Shown: positions 8,752 through 19,100 of the stretch, piece by piece
Layout: each line of letters begins with the position of its first letter
Position numbering within the stretch: the first letter of the stretch is position 1
Source: Nordella sp. HKS 07
GTDB taxonomy: Bacteria > Pseudomonadota > Alphaproteobacteria > Rhizobiales > Aestuariivirgaceae
Assembly (NCBI RefSeq): GCF_011046735.1
Contig: NZ_CP049258.1
Span: 3,800,001-3,864,000, forward strand
Reading direction: 5' to 3'
DNA: 64,000 nucleotides
Position numbers and translations under genes: made by a program
Notes under the pieces: generated by a model
The model's database searches: none
What the model saw: the letters and a program-made list of their open reading frames with translations, nothing else
Told to the model about the DNA's origin: nothing

Positions 8752-9861
8752 ATGTTGACTCTGGATCAGCCGACTTTCTTGAGACGCGGACGAGATTGGT
8801 CCATGCGGCCTGACATCGAAACCCGGTTTCTCTCCCTGGCGGATTTTGAACCGGCGGCGCGGGAGGTATTGCCGCACGCGGTTTACGAGTACATTGCCGC
8901 CGGTGCTGGCGACGAAATCACCAAGCGTGACAATGAAGCCGCATTCGACCGCATCAGGCTAAGGCCGCGCGTGCTGCGCGATGTGACGAGACTTGATACC
9001 GGGATCACACTCTTCAGGCAAAATCTGCCGCATCCGATCATCCTGGCGCCAATAGCATATCAGCGGCTGGCGCATCTGGAAGGCGAGGTGGCGGCGGCGC
9101 GCGGCGCCGGAGCGGCTGAAGCGGTGTTCACTCTGGGTACCACGGCAACGGCAACAATCGAGGATTGCGTGGCGGTGAGCCAATCCCCAGTCTGGTTCCT
9201 GCTCTATTGGCAAAGCGATCGCGGTTTCAATGGCGAGCTCGTATCGCGCATGGCGGCACTGGGGGCAAAGGCGATCATCGTGACGGTCGACACCCCGACA
9301 CCAGGCGATCGCCGCAGACAGTTCCGGGCAGGACTCAAAATTCCAGATAGCCTCGCAACGCCATACTTCAAGGACCGGAACACCGGCGTGATCAAAGCTG
9401 GCACTGCGCAGCGGCGGGCCATGCCGACCTGGGCGGATATTACCTGGCTGCGTTCGCTGACAACCCTGCCGCTTATCCTGAAGGGCATCCTCGATCCTGA
9501 CGATGCCGAGCAGGCGATCGGAACCGGTGTCGATGCCATCGCGGTCTCGAACCACGGTTCGCGTAACCTCGACACCCTGCCGGCGACCATCGACGCCTTG
9601 CCCGCCATCGCGGAGCGGGTGGCCGGACGGATTCCCATCATCTTCGACGGCGGCGTGAGGCGTGGCACCGACGTTATGAAGGCGATTGCCCTTGGGGCGA
9701 GCGCAGTCATGATTGGCCGCCCCTATGTCTACGCCCTGGCAACAGGTGGTGCCGAGGGCGTAGCCCATTGTGTCAACCTGCTTCGACGGGACTTCGAGTT
9801 GGCCATGGCGCTAACCGGCCGGGCGCGCATCGGCGAGATCGACCGGTCGCTGATCTGGTGA
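8752..9861 (+). CDS. FMN-dependent alpha-hydroxy-acid oxidase/dehydrogenase
   Basis: A 369-residue TIM-barrel flavoenzyme of the lactate oxidase/glycolate oxidase/lactate dehydrogenase family, oxidising a 2-hydroxy acid to the 2-oxo acid. Visible active-site elements are Y46 in YEYIAAGAGDE, K244 in LILKGIL, the catalytic H268 with R271 in SNHGSRNLD, and the phosphate-binding D299GG and GRP motifs. The usual GGRQLD is GSRNLD here, and FQLY is FLLY. The ATG at 8803 (MRPDIETRFL) would give a start closer to the family norm than 8752. A conserved box upstream is shared with the secretion operon. The exact substrate is not predictable. Confidence 0.9.
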   Translation: MLTLDQPTFLRRGRDWSMRPDIETRFLSLADFEPAAREVLPHAVYEYIAAGAGDEITKRDNEAAFDRIRLRPRVLRDVTRLDTGITLFRQNLPHPIILAPIAYQRLAHLEGEVAAARGAGAAEAVFTLGTTATATIEDCVAVSQSPVWFLLYWQSDRGFNGELVSRMAALGAKAIIVTVDTPTPGDRRRQFRAGLKIPDSLATPYFKDRNTGVIKAGTAQRRAMPTWADITWLRSLTTLPLILKGILDPDDAEQAIGTGVDAIAVSNHGSRNLDTLPATIDALPAIAERVAGRIPIIFDGGVRRGTDVMKAIALGASAVMIGRPYVYALATGGAEGVAHCVNLLRRDFELAMALTGRARIGEIDRSLIW

Positions 9862-10283
9862 AGCCCTTATCTAGCTCTGTTCTGACCCCTTCCGAGGAGT
9901 CTCGTCGCTTGTCGAGACCGACCTATCGGCAGCGGGACAATCAACACCGATCATCGAGGCAATTCAGTAATTTGGATCGAATTTCGCACGTCGTTGGGAC
10001 TGTCAAAATCAAGGCCTGCGGTTGTTCGAGTCCTCCATCTCCACCATTATTGCTGACGCAACGCATCTTTCCGGCCAGCTTGAGGCTCTATCGAAAGATA
10101 TATTCTCCCGCAGGTGGGCCCGCTCTAGTCTTGCGCCGCGTGTTAGTTTTGAACGGATTCGACCATTCAACTTTGAGAAAAACCCGATCCTAGTTCGCAA
10201 GTAAGGCGCTTCCCCCGTTGGGAATGTGAGCGAAATCGCAAGGGTTACAAAGCCGAAATACGGCCGGCGTAAGGAGCTGAGTC
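9862..10283. other. intergenic, nothing recognised
   Basis: About 420 bases separate the oxidase and the RTX gene. Short open frames exist on both strands but none has a coding-like composition or a family match. An AAGGAG ribosome site for the RTX gene is at 10270-10275. Confidence 0.5.
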
Positions 10284-11651
10284 ATGCCAAATTTTTTCAA
10301 CAAGTTGGGAAGTTTCACAGTCGTTGGCACGAGTCTGCAGGATGGATTTTTCGCATTCACTTCCGACGCCAATCTTGACCACATATTGCCGGACGCGACC
10401 TTGCGCACCCTCAACTGGGCCACTGGAATCAAGAATTCCAATGGCTCTTCCTATGTGGTCAACATGACCAATGTCCAGGTTTCCACGGACCTCCTTCAGG
10501 GTGGAGACAAGTCGGATGTTCTCTATGGTTCAAACCTCAGCGACGCCGTTTTCTACAACAACGGAACACTCGGCAGCGGGGTCGGCGGGTTCGATTCAAT
10601 AGAACAGTTCTTTCTTGGCGGCGGCAACGACTTCCTCGATCTCACTGGTCATGGCGTCGGCGGCGTAGACTATGCGAAGGATGTCGTTGTTAATGGGGGG
10701 GCCGGTGACGACATCATTATCGGAGGCGCCGGTAAAGACACCATTGATGGCGATGCAGGCAATGACACGATATTCGGCTATCGCGGTTCTGACACCATAA
10801 GAGGTGGAGCGGGCAACGATACGCTGTATGGCGACGATCTGGGCTTTAACGGCATATCAGGTGACGACTTGCTCCAGGGCGGGGCAGGGAATGACACTCT
10901 CTATGGCGGCGCCGGAACGGACCGTCTCGAAGGTGGCGATGATAATGACGTGCTTTACGGCGGGCGTGGCGGCGACAATCTGTTTGGCGAAGCCGGCGAT
11001 GATACTCTTTATGGCGATGACGCAGGCACCAATGGCAACGACAAGCTGGACGGCGGATCCGGCAATGATACGATTTTTGCCGGCGGAGGTGATGACGAAA
11101 GTTATGGCGGCATCGGCAATGATATCATCAACGGAGAAGCCGGAAACGACTTCCTGCGCGGCGATGCCGGTGATGATCTGCTGGATGGAGGGGCTGGCAA
11201 CGACACGATCAACGGCGGCGTAGGAACCGACACATTGAAAGGCCAGGCCGGAACCGACCGGCTGATTGGCGGAACTGGCAAGGACACAATGACGGGTGGG
11301 ACCGAGGCGGACACCTTCGTCTTCAACGTCGGGGACACTTCACTTAACAGTTCGACCTATGACCGGATTACCGATTTTAAGACCGGAGTGGATTCAGTCG
11401 ATCTCTCATTCGTGGCCGGGCCATTGGCATCTTCCGCCTACGCTGAGGGGACAATTTCGACCAATGTTTACGCGACGGCGCTCGCCACGGCCAACTCCCT
11501 GATGTCCAGCGGAACAACGGCAGTATTTGTTGCCGGTACGGTTGATGGTTGGCTCTTCTGGGATTCAAACAACGACTCAATACTCGATCAGGCCGCGCTC
11601 ATGCAGGGTCTTAACGCTACCGCGAAATTCGACTATCTGGATATCACGTGA
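10284..11651 (+). CDS. RTX-type calcium-binding protein
   Basis: A 455-residue acidic protein with many glycine-rich nonapeptides of the GGxGxDxxx type between about residues 138 and 345 (GGAGNDTLYG, GGSGNDTIFA and similar). These fold as a parallel beta-roll binding calcium outside the cell. A C-terminal segment (TGGTEADTFVFNVG onward, about 110 residues) resembles the M10-type serralysin C-terminal region used as a type I secretion signal. No catalytic domain is visible in the first 135 residues. It could be exported by the PrtD-like system at 3.3-6.4 kb. The AAGGAG ribosome site and ATG at 10284 are clear. Confidence 0.88.
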   Translation: MPNFFNKLGSFTVVGTSLQDGFFAFTSDANLDHILPDATLRTLNWATGIKNSNGSSYVVNMTNVQVSTDLLQGGDKSDVLYGSNLSDAVFYNNGTLGSGVGGFDSIEQFFLGGGNDFLDLTGHGVGGVDYAKDVVVNGGAGDDIIIGGAGKDTIDGDAGNDTIFGYRGSDTIRGGAGNDTLYGDDLGFNGISGDDLLQGGAGNDTLYGGAGTDRLEGGDDNDVLYGGRGGDNLFGEAGDDTLYGDDAGTNGNDKLDGGSGNDTIFAGGGDDESYGGIGNDIINGEAGNDFLRGDAGDDLLDGGAGNDTINGGVGTDTLKGQAGTDRLIGGTGKDTMTGGTEADTFVFNVGDTSLNSSTYDRITDFKTGVDSVDLSFVAGPLASSAYAEGTISTNVYATALATANSLMSSGTTAVFVAGTVDGWLFWDSNNDSILDQAALMQGLNATAKFDYLDIT

Positions 11652-11816
11652 CATGATCCGGGTCGGACGCCATACCCAGACCGGAGAATGTAACCGCCCC
11701 CTCGAGAACGGCGAATCCGGCTGGGCCGCTTTTCCGGGGCATCGGCTGCAAGACCGCACGTAGTGTGTGCACGAAAGTAGCGCATTTGAAGCGCTCGGGC
11801 CAATGTGCAAGTGTAA

Positions 11817-11963
11817 CGTTCGCTCGCCCTTCGATGGGTCAACTCTCGTCTTGGCATAGTGCCGCGACCATGGGGCGTGATAAAGGCGCTGGCCCTTAGC
11901 GTTGATATTGCCCTTGATCGGGCCGCCGGTTGACGTGATTTGCGTCGCGATTTCCCAACGCCT
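11817..11963 (-). pseudogene. fragment of a sunset-domain (thermonuclease-associated) protein
   Basis: The minus-strand frame reads GPIKGNINAKGQRLYHAPWS followed by a RVDPSKGER segment. This matches the sunset domain that often ends secreted thermonuclease-like proteins in Rhizobiales. After GER the expected W/MFC...EAEARAAGW continuation is lost or shifted to another frame (ERYTCTLARAL), and no start or full domain remains. This is a decayed remnant. Confidence 0.6.
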
Positions 11964-12178
11964 GGCGCGATGCTCCCAGCGTCTCCGACTACTAGATGCC
12001 GATTTTTTGGCTCGCGGCCCCTTCTCGTCCGACAAGACAAGTTTTGCACCCATACAGGGCTCGTCTTCAGAACTCAGTAGTCGCGATATGGAACGACTTC
12101 GTCTGGATCGTCCATGGACCTCAATGAGGAGATCAGATCCAGCGCCGATCCTAGGGCGTGAAAAAAGGCATGGTTAGA

Positions 12179-12307
12179 TCACGCATGCATGTCCGCTCCC
12201 GAGGTGATAGCGGTGCCTTCCTCGTCCGCGCCTATGAGGCGCGAATAGCCGACAACGTCGGCGGCGAGGACAGCAGCGAGACGGCGCTGGGCGCGTTCTT
12301 CGGCCAT
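12179..12307 (-). pseudogene. N-terminal remnant of a class III adenylate cyclase
   Basis: The minus-strand frame from the ATG at 12307 encodes 42 residues starting MAEERAQRRLAAVLAADVVG, then YSRLIGADEEG. This is the conserved N-terminus of a large rhizobial cyclase family. It then diverges and stops at 12179, so the catalytic core is missing. It is a fragment, not a functional enzyme. Confidence 0.75.
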
Positions 12308-12369
12308 GCGGTGCGATTGCTTTCAGACCAAGCAGACCGCATTGTATTGGTGTCCCGCTATGGAGTCTA

Positions 12370-12480
12370 ATGGGACAGATGCCCGCTATGGGTCAAACTC
12401 GGATTTGAGACGGGAACTTGGGGCAGTCCGCTTTCCACCCGGAAGCGGCCGCAAATGGCGCCGCTCGTCACTTCGCGTTT
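12370..12480. repeat. degenerate intergenic repeat, left of gltS
   Basis: This stretch (GATGCCCGCTATGGGTCAAA ... CCCGGAAGCGGCC) resembles the degenerate GTCCGCT...GGGTCA...CCCGAAAGCGGA element common between genes of rhizobia. A related stretch lies right of gltS at 13911-13985. Similarity was judged by eye. Confidence 0.35.
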
Positions 12481-12641
12481 GGGCCATAAGCAGACGTGCC
12501 AAGGCTTAATCCGGTCCATCGGGCTATGTGGGACAGCCCTTCTCATTAACCGCAGCGAAGAATAGGATAACCAAGGTTCCAGATCGGGTTAAGCTGGGAC
12601 CGCGCAGTTCCGGCAATTCATGAGCCTATCAAAAGGATAGC

Positions 12642-13862
12642 ATGCTCGAGCTCGATGCGGCGCAGGTGCTGCACGTCCGACCGTTCCTTTCGGTCACTGC
12701 AGGGATTCTTGTGCTTTTCGTTGGCAAGTTGCTCACCCAGCGTCTGGCGATTCTGCGCGAGTACAACATCCCAGAGCCGGTAACCGGTGGGCTCCTCTTC
12801 TCGATTGCGTTCGGCCTAGTCTATTTTATCTCTGGTATAAAAGTCGACTTTGAATTGACGGCGCGCGACATACTGCTTGTCTATTTCTTTACGGTGATCG
12901 GCCTGAACGCCCGTATCGGTGATCTTGCGAAGGGTGGGAAACCGCTCGCAATACTCCTCGCCGTGACTGTGGCGTTCATGTTGGTTGAGAACTTCGTCGG
13001 TGTAGGCTCAGTCCGCCTCCTCGGACTGGACCCGTCGGTCGGATTGCTCGCAGGCAGCATTTCTATGACCGGGGGTCACGGCACCGCGATCGCATGGGCT
13101 CCTGTCGTCGCTGAAACACGAGGGGTCACCAATGCAATGGAAATTGGTATTGTCTGCGCTACCATGGGGCTCGTCCTTGCGAGCCTTGTTGGAGGTCCGG
13201 TCGCCCGCTTCCTCATTCAGCGGTACCGTCTCGAAGCACCACCCGAACAACTGTTTGATGTTGGGGTGCGCACTGAAGCACAACATCCGCAAATCGACTA
13301 TTTCTCTTTCCTGCGCGCCATCCTCGCCATTCACGTTGCTGGGATTATCGGTATTATTGGCCACAGAGCTTTGGAGGATATCGGCGTCAAGGTTCCACTG
13401 TTTCTTCCTTGCCTTGCAGCCGGAATCATCCTCACAAACCTGCTACCTCGCATCTTGCCAGTCGGTGCTTGGCCTAGTCGTACGCCCGCGCTCGCACTCA
13501 TCGCCGAGGTCTCACTCGGTGTGTTCCTCGCGATGTCACTTATGAGCATGAAGCTATGGACTCTTGCCGATCTCGCGGGTCCTCTCTCCGTGCTGCTTGC
13601 GCTACAGCTCGTGCTGGCTCTGCTATTTGCCGTCTATGTCTGTTTCCGCGCACTGGGGCGAACGTATGATGCGGCAGTAGTGTCTGCGGGCTTCATCGGC
13701 TTCGCTCTCGGTGCGACGCCAACAGCAATGGCGAACATGACCGCGGTAACGCAAAGACACGGGCCTTCGCATGTGGCGTTCCTCATCGTGCCGCTTGTAG
13801 GCGCGTTCTTCATCGATATTGCCAATGCAATCATTATCCAGATGTTTCTTGCTGCCTTCTGA
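12642..13862 (+). CDS. gltS: sodium/glutamate symporter GltS
   Basis: A 406-residue inner-membrane carrier of the ESS family, close to the length of E. coli GltS (about 401). It takes up glutamate with sodium. Evidence includes about ten hydrophobic helices and two inverted halves with the family's glycine-rich re-entrant loops: SMTGGHGTAIAWAPV in the first half and GFALGATPTAMANM in the second. The PEPVTGG motif lies near residue 47. An AAAAGGATAG ribosome site precedes the ATG. Both flanks carry degenerate intergenic repeats and pseudogene fragments, but the gene itself is intact. Confidence 0.95.
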   Translation: MLELDAAQVLHVRPFLSVTAGILVLFVGKLLTQRLAILREYNIPEPVTGGLLFSIAFGLVYFISGIKVDFELTARDILLVYFFTVIGLNARIGDLAKGGKPLAILLAVTVAFMLVENFVGVGSVRLLGLDPSVGLLAGSISMTGGHGTAIAWAPVVAETRGVTNAMEIGIVCATMGLVLASLVGGPVARFLIQRYRLEAPPEQLFDVGVRTEAQHPQIDYFSFLRAILAIHVAGIIGIIGHRALEDIGVKVPLFLPCLAAGIILTNLLPRILPVGAWPSRTPALALIAEVSLGVFLAMSLMSMKLWTLADLAGPLSVLLALQLVLALLFAVYVCFRALGRTYDAAVVSAGFIGFALGATPTAMANMTAVTQRHGPSHVAFLIVPLVGAFFIDIANAIIIQMFLAAF

Positions 13863-13910
13863 CGGATCACCTCAAGATTCCGTTATGATGTAGAGCAGTT
13901 GCTAGGAGGC

Positions 13911-13985
13911 GATGTCTGCTTTGGGTCATAAGCGGAACTCAACGGCCTGAGCAAAGATGTCCGCTACGCACCCGAAAGCGGATAT
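13911..13985. repeat. degenerate intergenic repeat, right of gltS
   Basis: The pattern GATGTCTGCTTTGGGTCATA ... ATGTCCGCTACGCACCCGAA followed by AGCGGA is related to the stretch at 12370-12480. I take it as a decayed copy of a rhizobial intergenic repeat. Confidence 0.35.
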
Positions 13986-14036
13986 TCGGAACTGCGGTTT
14001 AGGGGCTAAATCAGCGAACAAGGTGGGAACACACGA

Positions 14037-14054
14037 ACACTCCTAAAGGAGTGT
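14037..14054. promoter_or_regulatory. hairpin upstream of a broken TIR gene
   Basis: A 7-bp inverted repeat (ACACTCC TAAA GGAGTGT) is embedded in a stretch rich in GTTC/GAAC words (14017-14122), including the palindrome GAACAATGTTC at 14094-14104. It could be an operator of the former TIR gene. The spacing does not match the GTTC-N7-GTTC LexA box of alphaproteobacteria. Confidence 0.3.
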
Positions 14055-15163
14055 GTTCGTGTTCGTTCGCTCCGAACACCTGCGAAATTCGGCGAACAAT
14101 GTTCGGCATGTTCGCTTCCATGGCCCTGAAGAGAGGAGTGACATCTTCCTCAGCTATGCCCATGAAGATTTGGAGCGAGTGAAGGGTATCGTCGCGGCTT
14201 GTGAGGCAAAGGGGTGGTCGGTATTCTGGGATCGGACCATCCCGTCGGCGAGACTTGGCGTGACAACATCGGTAAGTCGTTGGATGAGGCCGGTTGCGTA
14301 GTGGTCGCGTGGTCAAGTAATTCGATCAATTCCCGTTGGGTGCAAGAAGAAGCTGATGAGGCCCGCGAGCGAAGAATCCTTATTCCACTTCTTCTTGACC
14401 GTGTTAAGCCGCCAATGGGTTTCCGCGACCTGCAAGCCGCGAACCTTGCTCATGTGAACCTTACCACTGCGGCGCTCGCGCCTGTCCTCGCCAGCATCGA
14501 AGCGGTCCTCGACACCACTTCTCGGACTAGACCTGGCATAAGACCCGCGGCGCCGGATGCCTCCGCCAATGGGCGGAGAGACAGCACGGCATTTGGTCGG
14601 ACAGTGGGTGTTCCGGTACTCGTGTCTGTGGCTGGCTGAGTTGCCGGTGGAGCACTCGGCCTCGGTATCACCTTCAGTATCGTGATCATAAGACTGTTCG
14701 GACCGTCGTTCGCCGGGGTGTTGGTTGGACCATCGGTGGCATATTTGGCGGATATGCCATCGGCAAAGGGTTGCAGTTGGTCGATCCGCTCGTACGTGGC
14801 GAGCAACTCATAATGATCACGGTTGGTTGGGCAGTCGCCGCAGGTATTGGCCGACTCCTCAGTTAGGAAATGGCTTCCGTGGGTGGTGGCTTTGCCTTCG
14901 GAGCCCTCGCCGGGGCGATCGGCGGTGCGGTCACGGCCCTCAGCCTCCACATGGTTCGACCATCCTTAACGTGGCTCGGGATGGGATTGGTCATTCTCGG
15001 CTGGACTATTGCAGGAGGCTTAGCCGCCGCATTGACCTGGGCTTTTCTCGGCTATCAATACTCTTTGGGTTTCTATGCGGTAACTGGTGCTGCAATGGGG
15101 ACAGTACTTGGCCTGATAGGCGGGCTCTTAATGTTCACATATTTAAATTTGGTCTCCAGGTAG
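14053..15163 (+). pseudogene. TIR-domain membrane protein, multiply broken
   Basis: Read across four lesions, this is one gene. The TIR part begins DIFLSYAHEDLERVK (from about 14137) and continues CEAKGWSVFWDRTIP. A missing base near 14248 shifts the frame, which resumes as VGETWRDNIGKSLDEAG and then SINSRWVQEEADEARER. The frame meets a TGA at 14637, reads on as VAGGALGLGITFSIVIIRLF, shifts again near 14731 and meets a TAG near 14862. It ends with hydrophobic helices to 15163. Intact homologues would be TIR sensors/NADases anchored by C-terminal membrane helices. The glutamate region of the TIR core is retained but the protein cannot be made whole. Confidence 0.75.
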
Positions 15164-15289
15164 CTATCAATTTCGGCTACTTTAAATCAGAGGGTCGATG
15201 GTTCGAACCCATCCGGGCTCAGGTGCACCGATCATGGCTTTGGGTCTCGGTGCCCCACGCGGTGCTGTCATAATGGAGGACTCTTCTAC

Positions 15290-16104
15290 TTCCGACACTA
15301 TCGGCGAGGTGATCGGCTATGCCGCCGAACCGGGCATGCGGCGCTCGATGGAGCGGTAGGCGCGAACAGCCCTTATGCGGCTGCGCTCCTCAAACACCTA
15401 GCCGCCAATGCCGGCTATGATTTCGGCCAGGTCATGACCATGGTGACGGAAGAGGTTTACCTGAGCACCCAGACGCGCCAGCGGCCGTGGACCAATGCCA
15501 GCCTGAGACGGATTCTGGCTTTTGGCGGCAAGGTGGAGGAGATCTCCGCATATGAGACGCTCATCGAGGGCGAGCGGCGCAAGCTCCTGCTCACCATCGC
15601 GGCGACCCCCAAGGAGACGCGCAGCTTCGTGGAGGCATTGACGCGCGAAGAGCGGCACGGCGCGGTTCGAGGAGCGGTGGCCACCTATCGCGCGGCACTG
15701 CAAGAGAGCGCACGCGAGCGCCGTTCCAATGGGCTATGACTCAGGGCGACCTGGGCAATGCCCTTCGGACGCTCGGCGAGCGGGAGAGCGGCACGGCGCG
15801 GCTCGAGGAATCAGTTGTCGCATGTCGCGCGGCGCTAGAGGAGAGGACCCGAGAGCGGGTGCCGCTAGAGTGGGCGAAGACCCAGAACGATCTCGGCCTT
15901 GTGCTTTGGACGCTCGGCAAGCGCGAGAGTGGGACTGCGCGGCTCGAGGAAGCGGTTGCGGCCTATGGCGCGGCGCTGGAGGAGATGACCCGCGAGCGCG
16001 TACCGCTCCAATGGGCCCTGACCCAGAAGAATCTCGGCAACGCGCTTCAGACGCTCGGCGAGCGTGAGCAACAACATGGGTCCATAGCAGTCGCCGGTGA
16101 CTGA
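15290..16104 (+). pseudogene. caspase-like (C14) peptidase with TPR repeats, broken
   Basis: The frames YAAEPG, then (shifted near 15337) ALDGAVGANSPYAAALLKHL, match the end of the caspase-like peptidase domain in rhizobial caspase-TPR proteins. The next part reads to about 15720, where a second shift leads to QWAMTQ and TPR-like units repeating NLGNALRTLGERESGTARLE. These are cut off at 16104 by unrelated sequence. The catalytic His-Cys part is upstream and absent, so it is inactive. Such proteins are usually conflict or programmed-death effectors. Confidence 0.7.
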
Positions 16105-16130
16105 CCCCTTTGATTCCTGCTGGAATTGGC

Positions 16131-19100
16131 TCAATAGCCCCAAAGCGTCTGGGTAGAGGGCACAAAGTTCTTCGGATCCATGCTGAATCGCATACCGTTG
16201 TTGCCACAGAAAGCATCGCCTGCCGCCCAGTCGGGAGACCATGATGAAAGGCCGGTCTGCGGATGTGATTTCAGTGCCCGGCAAATCGTGGCTTCGAGTA
16301 TTTTGAACTGATTGGTCGGCTTGTACTGCATTTTCAAGATGCCGTCAGCGAAGGGGAGAAACTGCAGGGCACCATCTGCATCGACATACGCTTCCTTGAG
16401 CGACGTTACGAAAGAGTCGGAGTAGTAGGCGATGCCGGTGACCCCGTAGATTGGGTGCCCCTGGTTCGGAAAGGCTCTTATCCCCCTGTCGAAGGTCAGA
16501 TACGCCGACGGCTTCCGGGTCGCGCTGAGCGCCGTGGGCTTGCCGTTCACCGTTCCGCTGTTCAAGGTCACGACAGCAGGCCCGCCGCAGTTCAGATAGG
16601 TTAGATAGAAGTGACCCTTGCCTGCTTGAAGGATATCGCCTGAGCTATTGACGGCCTCCTGGAACCTGAAGCCAATTTTCTGACCGAGTGTCGAGCAATT
16701 CCCGTTCGGGAGAGCTGTGCTCGTGATGTCCACCCACTTCTCGCTTGCTGGATCAAGCTTGTAAATGCTGCCGGTTCCGCGACTGTTGTGGAAGAAGAGG
16801 AACGTCTCGCGCGCCAAGCTTCCGGTCATCCCTGTCCCCCAAGACGCGAGCGAGAGGGATGAATTGTCATGCGCAACAAGGCCGACTGAAGGGCTCGCGT
16901 CGTTCCAGAGTGCGCCGCGCAGGATCGGCACCTGAGTCGTACCAGCAGGCTTGCTTGCCCACCGAAGTTCCCTGGTATTGGTGTCGATCCAAAACAACGC
17001 CAGGTGCTCATTGACCTTGTCACCGGTAAGAAGGGGAGCCCGTACAATCTCGTATTGCAGGTCGCTTCTCGGTGAAGAACTGAGTTTGAGACCGCCGACA
17101 AGGGAGGGGCCGGTGCCCATCAATCCTGTGGAGTTGTTCTGACTGGAGAGATGATAGAAGTGGATATTGCTATCGCTCGAGTTGCTGGCGGCAATTTCAA
17201 TTCGGTCCGACAACGCTGTCACGGCGAAGCGTTTGAGACCGTGTATCAGAGAAACAAGTGCCGCGTTCGACCAGGTGATGCACGGAGTCGTTGTGCCAGG
17301 GCCCCAGCCGTTTCCCAGGAACTCCATGCCCGCGCTGCTCGCGCATCCACCAATCGACTTGTCACTGCCGACTCTGCCCGCTCGGTAATAGAGCCTCGTC
17401 CCATATGAAGGATCCGTTTTCGCATAGAAGATGTACAAGAAGCTGTTGGGGGCGCTGCCCAGGCGAACCATCTGGGGAGCGCCAACAATGGTGCCAACGA
17501 CGTCGCCCGAGCCCACCCCGAAGCTCCCGCCCGCGGTCCCGTCGGTCTTCGAGATGGTCTGCTCGCCCTGAACCGGGGCATCGTTGTCGGTTGGACCCGC
17601 CGAGAGGTTCGCCTTTACCCGACCGCCGGTGGCGCAATTGGTGATGACTCCATCCCGGTTCCAATCAACGGTATTGGCGTCAGACCAGATTCCGTGTTTG
17701 TTTAGCAAGTAGGTCTGGTAGCTCGGGTCTGAGAGCGCCGTTCCGATCTCATTGCTCGACTCGCAAAGACTCGAAGAGTTGATCCCACTTTCCAGGAATT
17801 GGTTCCCGAGGAACTTGGCATCCGGATTTCTCCATTGGGTATAGGAAACCAGTGCGGGCGTCACCACCGAACTGTTCAGCCCACCCCTAACGCTCTCGTG
17901 GCCAATAAGCAGCGTATGGTTGAACTCATGCCAGGTCTGGTCGTTAAATCCGAAACTGCCTGTGCCTGCTGTCCCATACTCCACGACGGGGAAGAACCAG
18001 GGCTCCTTTCGATTGTCGTGGCCCGGATACTGGAGCTGCCAAGTGCTGCGAGCAGCTGCCGCTCCGTGCGTTCCGCCATTGCCCCAATTGCCATAGAGCG
18101 TTTCATAACCGGCCTGAGGGGCACGCCCAATGTCAAGGTGAACGTTGATTCCATCTTGGTTGTCCTTATTGCCGATTTCCGAGGCGAGCGCTCCGGAAAA
18201 GAGCCCCTGGACTGCCAAAGCATAGGCATGTGTGAAGGGGTTTACGCCAATCTCGTCTATATAGTCGAGTTCGAAGAAGATGTCCTTGTGGCGCGGATTG
18301 GCCCCCCATTTGGGAAAGAGGAAGGATGCGGCTGGCGCAGTTTGGCCGTTCTGTACATTAGGCGGAACATCCACCCCAAGTACCTCGACTCGGTCCTCAA
18401 TCCCGTCGCGGTCCGTGTCGCTTAGGTTGAAGACTGTCGCACATCGTGCTTGGACATTCTTCATGTCGCATATACCGAGTTCGCGCTCCAAACCGTACCC
18501 TAATCCATCGCCGTCATTGTCGCGAAACACATCGTTCACGTATAACACCGAGGGTCCGCTGATCCCATTCACGGTGCCAACCACAATTCGAGATGTCCCT
18601 GCACCAGTGATCCGAGAGGCTCGACCTATTCCACTATCATCATCAAATCCCTTAAGATAATTCAAGTTGTCGAGCGCAAGGATGAATGTGTCATCAACTC
18701 CGCCGGGCAACGCGACAGTCTCATATCGAAACGGGGATAAGTTGGTTGAGCGAGGAACATCGACTACGGTTCCCCCAAACGAGAAGTTCACATTTTGCCT
18801 AACGACTGAACCATTCTCCCGAACGGTCAGTGTGGCCGTGCCAGGCGCGGCTCCAGGAGCTGCGTGAACGAATAAGGTATATGCCCCTCCTTTACCGGCA
18901 GGAACCACGTAACTCAAAGTGGGAACCCTTGAGGCAAGCATGTTCTGCCCCAGAGGCGTAACGTTTCCGTGGACGTTGCTCCAGAGATGCATGAAAGGAA
19001 CAACTCCAACAAGATTGGATAGTGAAAAGGAGTAGGACTGACCATCTCGGAGAGAGATGGGGTGACGTCCGATGGGAGTCGCAGATACCTGAAAACTATA

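Noticed and set aside
14055-14122. LexA (SOS) box among the GTTC words
   Set aside because: The GTTC words are spaced by 2, 5 or 6 bases, not the 7 expected in alphaproteobacteria.
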